Assembly (NCBI GenBank): GCA_015680685.1
Contig: MNCI01024062.1
Location: 3,139 to 31,183, forward strand
Origin: Gnetum montanum
Taxonomy: Eukaryota > Streptophyta > Gnetopsida > Gnetales > Gnetaceae
Length of the DNA: 28,045 nucleotides
Direction of reading: 5' to 3'
Shown here: positions 20,196 through 28,045 of the stretch, piece by piece
Layout: every line of letters begins with the position of its first letter
Numbering within the stretch: the stretch's first letter is position 1
Notes under the pieces: generated by a model
Databases searched by the model: none
Told to the model about the DNA's origin: nothing
What the model saw: the letters and a program-made list of their open reading frames with translations, nothing else
Translations under genes and position numbers: made by a program

Positions 20196-21265
20196 TGTTC
20201 TTCAAATAGGGTTTAGATGTTTGTTAGTCTCTGGCAACACCAAGGCCCAAATACCTCCAAATAAACGTAGTGATTATAATACAAAGTAGTCGTGAGTATG
20301 TGTTTGTTCTTGTAAATGTTAAAATGGTTCGATTGTGTATGAAACTGTAATTGGTTATCATAAATGAAATTCAACTAACTTTGTCAAAAACTGTGAATTA
20401 TTAAAGGTTTCTATTGTCAAGTCACTTAGTCTATATAGTCCTTGTAGTACATTACTTGTAGCAAATAAAATTTTACAAAAACACTTAAGCACAATTTTGC
20501 CAATGTACTACTAATTTCCCCCAAAGAGAAAATTCCACAAGAAAACTAAAAATAGAGTGAGATTCAATAGACTTAGAAAGAGAAAAAAAAAGTAGATTTG
20601 TGAGATATCTCAAACATTTAAGCAAGATAAAATTGACATGAGGAAACACTTTGCAATAAAGCTATTCTAATTCAATCAAACTACGAATTGTCCAAACCTT
20701 CTAAGCCCAACAAGTAATTTTGTAAAAAACAATATTATTACACTACCAAAAATACTGCATTAATGACAAAGTATGAACTTCTATTTTGACTAGTTCATAG
20801 TTGTTGAGAATTACATTCAGTAGAGCCTTTAGAAAAATTTGACAATTTCAGAATTGAAACACTAAGGCAATACACTTTAAAACAATGAAATATTTCAGTC
20901 ATCTCAAAATATCAAAGACTTCCCTAGATCCTCCATACTCAAAACAAGTAATTTCATTAAAACATTACTATTAAATTGTTCTAAAGGCTTTTCAACAACA
21001 TAAGTTCTTTTATGGAAAATCATAGTAAAAATCTAATATTGTGTGAAAACAAAGTTATAAATGTAACCTAGAAAAATCACAAAATTAAATGCCAAGCACG
21101 ATACTATCTAAACCATTAGCTAAGTAACTAAAACGAAATGGAAAAAAATTGAACTCATAAGATTAAAACAAAGAAGCTGAATTAATACCTTTAGCAAGCG
21201 ATGCTTTCCAAGAATTCTTCAAAGTTGCTTCTTCCCAAAATCCTCCCTTTTCTCCCTTTGAAGAC

Positions 21266-21275
21266 CCTTTTATAG
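21266..21275 (-). promoter_or_regulatory. TATA box of the nested LTR (minus strand)
   Basis: CTATAAAAGG on the minus strand, followed by purine-rich AAAGGGAGAAAAGGGAGG as a likely transcript start region. Confidence 0.6.
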
Positions 21276-22584
21276 TGACCTTAGTAATAATCATGAGAAG
21301 TTAAGAGTATTACAATATATCTAAAGAATTTATCCATAACTACCTTAAGAAGCCATAACTTCTATCAGAAAAATAAGCCATAGTTAGTAAGTCTCTTTTA
21401 GTAATTACAACCTTACAAATATGAGGGGGATTGAGTTGTAACTTCCATAGAGGTTATAACTTCCATGGAGAATTTTAATTTCCATAAAATTAAAACATCT
21501 TTGTTCAACTGCCTGGGTTTCTGGTTTTTTGAGGATTTCTTTCTTTAAGGCCGTCCTTGCCGGGTGTTACATCTTTTTACGAAAACATAATACGTTCCTG
21601 CCGCTGTTCACGAATTCGTGGTTCCTCGTCAACGATATTTCCATGGCGCCCTGCACCTGAGCCTGGGCTTGAAGACTTTGTTATTTATTTTTCATATCCT
21701 CTGTTTTTACTCAGAATTGTCTCTGCGTCGAATGGGCGCTGTGGATTTTTACAGAATGAAAAATATTTCTTAGGTTTCTTTGATTGATTTTTTTGCGTAT
21801 CTCAACATCAATCTTGCGATGTAGTTTTCTACTATTCTGAGCATCCACCCTTTTCCTTTTTATGGATGCAAAACGTGAATGCGAGTTAGGATTGTGATAA
21901 CCTAAATTTTGATTGTTTATTCCCAAATTCTTGCATTAACCAGCCAATGCTCTCATGGTTTCCCACATGTTTTTCCATTGAATCTGGAAAATCTTTTTGT
22001 TAAATTTGTATTCTCCCGTGGCCAAATCTCCATAGCTTACATACATTGAATACTTTAGAGACTGTTGCGTGTAAACAATGGCAATTTGTGGGAAATTTAG
22101 CAGCATTCCATTTTTCCACAACCTTGTGAAATTTCCTTTTATTGCTCATACAGTCATTCACTCGCTACAACTGGCAAAGTCCAGAGCGTCTTCTCAGTTC
22201 ACTATATTTTAGTTCTTAACGTAAAAATGTTTGGCTGTTTTCAGAAGATATATTTTATTTTTAAAAGTTCCACTGATGGTAAATGATCATGGGTACCTTT
22301 GCTGCCTCCCACTCAGCTATTTGATTAAAATCAGTAATTATAGTATTACTGTCCTTATCCTTACAAAGGCTCTCACCTTTCTCAATGACAATGAGAAATC
22401 ATAAAAGTAGACACACTACTTGTTCACTAACATGTTAATGCATCTCCATTTTTGAGAGAGTAACCAAACAGCCCATGAACCTTACCTTTGCCTTTCTTAC
22501 AATCACCAATAACTTTAATCTTAATAAAATCCTAACATTAGTTCATGAATTTTGCTCCATAAGATAGCTTAAATGTTATCAACA

Positions 22585-22948
22585 CCTTGCAGCACTTGGA
22601 CTTAGTTTAATGTTTACTTCATGCATTTATTATTTATGCAATATAATTTAATGTTTTTAAGTAATTAATTCATAATGATTAAATAACTCACATAAGTACA
22701 ACCACTTCGAGCATATGTTAACGCTTGGTAATTTCAATAGCACCTAACATTTGGTAACCTAGTAGGATTGCAATGTGTTGAGAACAAATGCTTATGTTAG
22801 GATTAGTTAAGTGTTAGCTAGTTATTAGATTAANCACTACCTAGATTCAATGTACTTAGAGAGCTAAAGTTTATGGAATTCGACTAAATTGCTTAGTGAA
22901 TGCTAGTGTTTCATATAGTTGGGTATAGGTATTGCTTGTTGCTCATCA
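22585..22948 (+). mobile_element. 3' LTR of element A, 3' part
   Basis: Resumes at CCTTGCAGCACTTGG, matching the solo LTR at 10649 (ACCTTGTAGCATTTTGG, reverse strand). It carries two TTGGTAA boxes (about 22725 and 22752), the GGAATTCGACTAAAT block and the terminal TTGCTCATCA ending at 22948. Together with 19775-20120 it makes an LTR of about 705 bp, somewhat shorter than its 790-867 bp relatives. One undetermined base (N) lies at 22834. Confidence 0.8.
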
Positions 22949-23735
22949 TGAGGCAATGTTAATGTGCTAGCAATTGGTTTAAGCTCATGACCATTGTCTT
23001 TCCACATTGAGCTAGTAAAGTCTAAGTGTATGGTTTAGCTCAACGTGAGGCATATGATATCTGATGTTGATTGACCATTAATACTCCTAACAGACATAAT
23101 AAAAATGAAAATGGTTTCTAATTCTAAGTGAAACAAGTAAACGATTCTATCCTAGCCTATGGCAATGAGTATCCATTCCTAATTAATCGTACACACCTTG
23201 GGCTTCATGTAACTACTATTGGGATACCAAGTGTTATGCTATTGGGCATACCAAGCAATAACACTACTGGGCTTACCAAGAAATTACACTTGAGTACTCA
23301 AGATCAGTCTTGCTCATTCCACCTACTAATAATAGTAAAAGTAAAATACATGGAAAAGTAAAACATTAACTAGGAAAACAATAAACATTAGTCTAAGTGA
23401 AAACAGTACAATGGTGGGAAATAACTTGATCTTTATTTCCTGTCACAACTTGTGCCCAAGTACAAATTATTCGAACAAAGATTTTATTTACTATAATACA
23501 ACACATTGTGGGCATTCACACTTTTAATTGCTAAGTTTAACTTCAAGAAATGAAACTACAAGAGTTTGACTACTACTAGAATGAATGTTATCCAAATTGT
23601 GCGCCCAAGTATCGTATTTATAGGGCTACACACATCCTGAGATATCATATCAATGATAATGTAGCATGTGCTACAATATCATATTTACAACATCATTGAT
23701 GCAATATCGTTATGCTTCAAAAATATGACTTACCA
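22949..23735 (-). mobile_element. Family L LTR, minus strand, abutting the end of element A
   Basis: The interior aligns with the LTR at 23972: CATTGTCTTTCC, AGTGTATGGTTTAG, three TACCAAG boxes (23214-23280), CAAAGATTTT, and a minus-strand TATA box at 23615-23623. The right end is probably CTTACCA at 23735. The left end starts at TGAGGCAA with no gap from the CTCATCA of element A, so the first bases (TGATGAG) look displaced. No matching TSD is found. The simplest model is that element A inserted 3 bp inside this LTR using TGAGG as target. The ORF at 23128-23361 is chance. Confidence 0.7.
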
Positions 23736-23966
23736 GTATGAGTATTAGAGATAAGAGACTTTTGCACACATGGATTAATGCAACAAGTTAAAAAAATTCT
23801 ATTTGAATGACATTACAGAAGGCATCAATAAAAAAGTAACTTATCTATGTGCCCTTATATCCCTTCATCTACGATGTCAAATTAGATGGGCAAGATTGGG
23901 CTCCCACTATTTTAGAATTGAAATAAGCAGATGGGTCAAGACTCTATGAAAAGATAAAACTTGTTA
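23736..23966. other. Unassigned spacer (possible ancestral sequence)
   Basis: About 230 bp with no recognisable coding or LTR motif. It continues beyond the solo LTR at 24799-24887, together a candidate for the older host sequence into which these LTRs inserted. Confidence 0.35.
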
Positions 23967-23971
23967 TCTAT
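23967..23971. repeat. Target-site duplication TCTAT (left copy)
   Basis: Directly precedes TGATGAG of the solo LTR and recurs at 24794-24798. Confidence 0.85.
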
Positions 23972-24793
23972 TGATGAGCAACAAGGTACCTCTACACCCA
24001 AGCATATGAATTACTAAGGTGTTTACATGCGATCCAGTCGAATTCCATGGACCTATAATTCGTCAATGCATTAGTTCCTCTAAGAAGTGAAATGGGTGTT
24101 GAGAATGTTCATTGTCTTCCCAATTACACTTGTGAAGCTCAAAAGTATGGTTTAAGTGTAATTGATGTACATGATTTTTCTCATTTTATGTTTTATAAGT
24201 TTAATCGCTTACAACAAGAATGAAAGGTAGACTAATTTAAGATCTAATTCACTTACTGCCTAGCTATCCTAACACAAGTACTCGTCCCACTTTCCTGAAC
24301 ATATATAGTGCTATTGGGCTACCAAACGTTAAGCATTGCTAGGTTACCAAGCACTATATGTATGCTTGAAGTGTTCGTGCTTATGTTCATTAACAACTAA
24401 AAATTAATTGCTTATTTTAAATGCATTAAAGTAAGGTGCATAAAACTAAATTGCATTAAAGGAAACATTAATCTATTCTCAGTGCTACAAGGATTGTCAA
24501 AAGAGTTCGTTTTTATTCCCGTCACACTACTGTGCTTAGGTACATTAGTGTTTGAACAAAGATTTGTACACACTTAGACTCCTATTGTAGGCACTTAGAA
24601 AATATTCTAATTCTCAAGAGAACAAATTGCAAAAGATTTGCTAACTATGACAAAAAATAATATGAAAATTGTTAGCCCAAGCACTATATTTATAGATCGA
24701 TGTATACCTTGCGATATTGGATATCCGACATCATGTTTGAGCTTTAACATAGGATACTTGACATTGGAGCACACACAAAAACATGATTTATCA
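23972..24793 (-). mobile_element. Solo LTR of family L with intact TSD
   Basis: 822 bp, starting TGATGAGCAACAAGGTACC and ending TGATTTATCA, flanked by perfect TCTAT duplications. It shares the GTCGAATTCCATGGAC block near its left end with the solo LTR at 10649, and the reverse complement GAGTTCGACTGGATCGTGCATG with the plus-strand LTR at 24888. The minus-strand TATA box is at 24687-24696, and TACCAA boxes lie near 24318 and 24345. Confidence 0.92.
24687..24696 (-). promoter_or_regulatory. TATA box of the solo LTR
   Basis: CTATAAATAT on the minus strand, about 100 bp from the U3 end. A GCGATATTGGATATC stretch lies just upstream of it in transcript direction. Confidence 0.55.
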
Positions 24794-24798
24794 TCTAT
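24794..24798. repeat. Target-site duplication TCTAT (right copy)
   Basis: Exact match to 23967-23971. Confidence 0.85.
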
Positions 24799-24910
24799 GC
24801 AAATAGGGAGTTATTGAAGATGAACATCACATATTTTTACAATGTCCTATGTTAGAACATTATTGCCACAAATGGCAAATTACTACTTGATGAGTTATCA
24901 TTTTGTTGGC

Positions 24911-25001
24911 CGCGATATTGCAGTTGTGATATTGCATACACAATATCACGTATGTGATATCATAGCCTAGACGCAATATCGTGTACATGATATCGCAGCC
25001 T
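24911..25001 (+). repeat. U3 array of six GATATTGC/GCAATATC-type motifs
   Basis: GATATTGC, GATATTGC, AATATCAC, GATATCAT, AATATCGT and GATATCGC occur in both orientations within about 90 bp, immediately upstream of the TATA box. Related GATAT words occur at the matching place in the LTRs at 22949 and 23972. Confidence 0.75.
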
Positions 25002-25011
25002 GTCTCCTCAT

Positions 25012-25019
25012 CTATAAAT
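25012..25019 (+). promoter_or_regulatory. TATA box of the copy 2 5' LTR
   Basis: CTATAAATAAGAGG about 125 bp after the LTR start; transcription would begin near 25045. Confidence 0.65.
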
Positions 25020-25754
25020 AAGAGGTAGATAGATCTAGTAGGCAGTTTTTTAGAGTTATTAAGTTTAAGTTTTCAATAAGTTTTTAGTACATCAATTTTT
25101 CCTCTCCATCGTTTTCTCCCAGTGCATGTCTGCAGTGTGGTGATTGTAATTGTATGGCATCCTTATTCGAGTGTGACGTACTTGGACATGCACATGATCA
25201 GCAATAAAGATCAAGATTACTTCATCATTGCAGCATTCACTTAGTTTAATTATTTAATTATTATTGTTATTTATTACTTTTTTAGTTAACATCTCTTTAC
25301 CCTTATCTCCTAGTAACACGAAATGAGTACAACTTAATCACGAGCATTCAAGTGTGACTACTTGGTAACCCAGTAGTGTACTTAGCCCATGCACTTGGTA
25401 ATCCTAGTGACAGTTGTGCATGAGGTCCAAGATGTGTATGGATGATTAAATAACAGATGCTCATTGCACTTAGGCCAGTTAGATTCTCTCTCACTCTCTC
25501 CCTCTCCTAGTTAGTCAATATTATTTACCATCATACCCAGGAGTAGCATTAGTGTAGGAACACATCATACACCTCACTCTGAACTAAACCATATGTGATA
25601 AAGTGAATACTAGTCTAGGTGGGAAGATAGCGAACTATGATCTAAGAGTAACTATCTAGATACCATAACTAGTCTGTCTGTGGAGTTCGACTGGATCGTG
25701 CATGAAACGCTCGTATTTATATGGTTGAGTGTAGGGGTACCTTGCCACTCATCA

Positions 25755-25775
25755 TTTGCGCTGTTGCCGAGGAAG
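25755..25775 (+). other. Primer-binding site of family L copy 2
   Basis: TTTGCGCTGTTGCCGAGGAA follows the LTR terminus CTCATCA directly. It resembles the TTGGCGCCGTTGCCGGGGA primer-binding site common in Athila/Tat-group plant elements, with C-to-T decay. It pairs with a tRNA 3' end to prime minus-strand DNA synthesis; I do not assign the tRNA. Confidence 0.75.
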
Positions 25776-25894
25776 GTGCTAGTTATCTAGATTAGTTATA
25801 TCATACAAGGTCATTGTATAGGAATTAATGATATATCTTTTCGGAAGAAATAATTATAAAGAGTCATATACAAACTCACACACAATTGCACAAC

Positions 25895-27880
25895 CATGCC
25901 TCTCCTACAAGACTATGATAATGTCATATTCAGTGAGGTGATTCATTGAAGAACCAACAAATTATATGAAAATGAAGATTGGACTACACAATTCGAAGTG
26001 GGGGTTTCTTATAAACATAAAGAAAGGCAACATTGTCCCAACACACGAAAGCATAATTTACTCAATGATGATGAACCCCTATTGGCCACTACAAGCCTAA
26101 CGCAAATACAAGAGGCTGTTTGAATCTCCCGTAGGCATCATAAAGAGAGCCACCTACCTAGGCTCGATTTAAAAAACTTTTCCAATTTTTCAAGAGGCTA
26201 TGACTTAGATTCGTAACAACATTTACAAGCCTTCTACGATGCCTGTGCATGGAAAAATATTGATAACAGTTGGCAAAAACTCAAGCTCTTTCCTATGACA
26301 CTCGTTGGCCAAGCAAAAGTATGGTATAGATCATTAAAACCAAATTCAATACAATGTTGGCCAACAATGGTAGAACTCTTTAACGAAAGATATCAAACCT
26401 ACACAAGAGTGTTAGTCTTGAGGAAACAAATCGAAGAGTGGAAACAAGCACAACATGAGCCCTTGGACATGGCCTTAGAAAGATATTATGCACTGTTAAA
26501 CAATTGTCCAGGCCATGAGTTCTCTGAGGAAAGGCTAATGTACCATGTCATTGATGGGCTTTGTGATGCAGCAAGAGAAACCCTAGGGATGTATGCCCAA
26601 GGTCAACTATACAAACTACGAACCCATCAATTCCAAGAGCTTATTAAGTGAGTTGCAAAAGAAGAAGGAGAAATTGCTAGATGGGAGAGTGTTGAAAAAC
26701 ATCAATGGGACCAAAATCTCAACTTAACAGAGGTCCATAATCACAAAAAGGGGAAATCAACCTATCTTAAGGAGGAAGAACCATCTTTGCCAGTACAACA
26801 CTCATTAGGTGAAATCTAGACAAAGATCAATAAGATGTTGGGATGGATGCATGAAAAGTGTGAAGAGTATGTCAATATTATTGGAGATAGAGTTTTGACA
26901 ACCTGAGAAGCAAGAAAAAATATCACTAGACAATCGAAAAGAAGGGATGAAGAAAATAAGAGCTCAACTGCCAATCATACATATGAATGCAACATTTGCC
27001 TGTACGATCACCCCAAGGGCCAATGCCCAATCTTGTTACATTTATACGAGCATTGGGAAAGCACGTTACACCCAGAGTTCTTACAGAGATACTGTGTTCG
27101 ATCAAGTGGCAATAATCCTAGTCATGGGGAAAGCCATCCCTAAACTAGAGACACCCTTCAGATCATCTAAATCCAAATGTGTATCTAGTCCAACATCCTG
27201 TTTCCCTGACTGGGTCAACATACTCTATCTCACGGCATTATCATCCTCCTAAGCACTATCATCCTATATCTTCAACACAACCACCACCTTGTGTACCTTA
27301 CACTTCTTCTAAATTTTGACATTCTCATCCTTTTCCTCCTTCTACATCGCCACCAACTATTCTTAAAGTGTCTGCACCACAATAACCACCCACGGACGTT
27401 ACTTGTGCTACTATTGCCAATAGCAGTGAGAGACCTCCTCAACATTAAAGGCATCCCTTCTTTAGACATGACCATAGGAAGGGACAACATAGTTCAAAGG
27501 GTACTGCATTCTCCAACTTAGCACAAGTCCAACACTATGGTGCATCCTTCTCTTCAAACCCAACACCTCGTGTCACTTCATTAGGGCCATCAATTAACAC
27601 TCTAACAACCATACATCCCAATAAATACAACCATGGAGGATGACATCTCGATCCTTGCATACCATCTTATGGTCTCAAGTATCATAGTGGCTCAACTCGT
27701 TATCCGGAAACCACATCTTATAAATTTCCCCAATATGCTTACTATAATCAGGTATGTGAACCCCAATGGGGTAAGTATGACCAAGTTTTGATATTTCCAA
27801 CATGCAAGGATCCTCATCTTTTATTTATTAATCCTCACCATGCTCAACCATTTAGTTATGGGGGATATCCCCTATTCTAA
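25895..27880 (+). pseudogene. gag: Gag of family L element copy 2
   Basis: The start ATG at 25895-25897 (MPLLQDYDNV) lies 140 bp after the LTR end; copy 1 begins at the matching codons. The capsid core (about 26160-26650) has PRLDLKNF, LFPMTLVGQAKVWYRSLKP, WPTMVELFNERYQT, EEWKQAQHEPLDMALERYY and HVIDGLCDAARETLGMYA; a clean 118-codon stretch runs 26295-26651. A Lys/Glu-rich linker leads to an intact knuckle CNICLYDHPKGQC (26988-27026), a Pro/Ser-rich segment, and the C-terminal block with QVCEPQWGKYDQ and LLFINPHH. It ends at TAA 27878-27880. Frame changes occur before 26295 and again after about 27050. It has fewer stops than copy 1. No protease motif follows within the window. Confidence 0.88.
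26988..27026 (+). other. Shortened zinc knuckle CX2CX3HX4C in gag
   Basis: CNICLYDHPKGQC has all four ligands, with three rather than the usual four residues between the second Cys and His. Copy 1 (1422-1460) keeps the same spacing with one Cys lost, so the spacing is a family trait and not a local deletion. Confidence 0.7.
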
Positions 27881-28045
27881 TAACAAGCAAGGTTAATAAA
27901 AATTTTTCATTTTCTTTAATTTTACAATTTTTTATTTTCCAATTTTTTATTTTTCAATTTCTTGTTTTATCTTTTTGTCTTTTTATCTTTTTATAAGTAA
28001 TCTCATATACAAATAAAACACTCATGTGGCTCATTGGTTAAGGTG
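27881..28045 (+). other. T-rich tract directly after gag copy 2
   Basis: TTTTTCATTTTC... to about 28002 is T-rich and resembles the tract after element A pol at 14758. Protease and pol would be expected here in a complete element, but no coding motif is visible up to the window end. Confidence 0.55.

Larger units (their letters stand above)
20121..22584 (-). mobile_element. Nested 2.46-kb LTR (probably solo) of an unrelated family
   Basis: The segment begins TGTTGGCC and ends ATCAACA, with 5-bp inverted termini TGTTG...CAACA, and is flanked by CCTTA/CCTTG. Removing it rejoins the two halves of the element A LTR in register with its siblings. A good TATA box on the minus strand (CTATAAAAGG, 21266-21275) divides it into about 1.3 kb of U3 and 1.1 kb of R/U5, so the orientation is minus. 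No gag or pol motif is seen inside. A CpG-rich patch (21551-21893) and a hairpin (20155-20195) are noted separately. The ORFs at 21557-21787, 21711-21926 and 21936-22121 show no recognisable domain. Confidence 0.75.
24888..25754 (+). mobile_element. Intact 5' LTR of family L element copy 2
   Basis: 867 bp with perfect terminal inverted repeats TGATGAG...CTCATCA. U3 (24888 to about 25040) holds six GATAT-centred motifs and a TATA box (25012-25019). R/U5 carries paired ACTTGGTAA boxes (25360 and 25393) and the GGAGTTCGACTGGATCGTGC block. A primer-binding site and gag follow directly, so this is a 5' LTR; the 3' LTR lies right of the window, so the TSD cannot be checked. Confidence 0.9.

Noticed and set aside
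21557-21787. 76-codon ORF in the CpG-rich patch, considered as a host exon
   Set aside because: It lies in the U3 of a TSD-flanked LTR and has no recognisable domain or splice context.
28026-28045. TGGCTCATTGGTTAAGG at the window end resembles a tRNA/SINE A box
   Set aside because: Only a partial box is present, the consensus AG is missing, and no B box can be checked beyond the edge.

Overview
This 28-kb window is nuclear DNA of a land plant with a large, repeat-filled genome. It consists almost entirely of decayed, nested Ty3/gypsy LTR retrotransposons. The reasons are gag/protease/RT/RNase H/integrase reading frames with many stops, LTR ends of the form TG...CA with 5-bp target-site duplications (TSDs), TATA boxes inside LTRs, and heavy C-to-T (G-to-A) decay as expected of methylated plant DNA. 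A gymnosperm or other giant-genome seed plant is a guess. I see no intact host gene, tRNA, rRNA or CRISPR array.

Layout. (1) 1-3180, plus strand: a gag-bearing element of 'family L' that enters from the left. No pol follows its gag; instead the frame runs into an unknown extension with a plausible intron. (2) 3196-8647, minus strand: a second, Tat/Ogre-like element with a 5' LTR-like promoter region, gag and protease but no RT, RNase H or integrase, ending near GGCC-rich tandem repeats. (3) 8880-22948, plus strand: the largest element, 'element A', with Athila-like gag and pol, then a long non-coding spacer, a decayed third ORF of about 930 codons, and a 3' LTR starting TGATGAG and ending CTCATCA. 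It has been hit twice: by a minus-strand solo LTR of its own family between gag and pol (10649-11461, TSD AGCTT), and by a foreign 2.46-kb solo LTR inside its 3' LTR (20121-22584, TSD CCTTA/CCTTG). (4) 22949-24793: two more minus-strand LTRs of family L, one a clean solo LTR (TSD TCTAT). (5) 24888-28045, plus strand: the 5' end of another family L element with complete 5' LTR, primer-binding site and gag, followed directly by a T-rich tract, so pol may be absent here too.

The most notable points: a U3-like promoter cassette upstream of ORF3 that shares 12-mers with the U3 of the 3' LTR; ORF3 itself, a probable coiled-coil protein in the env position of Athila; a shortened zinc knuckle (CX2CX3HX4C) in the family L gag; the spliced-looking gag extension; palindrome arrays in U3 regions of different LTRs; and pol decay that hits catalytic Asp and Glu codons by G-to-A changes. 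Family assignments rest on motif recognition by eye.
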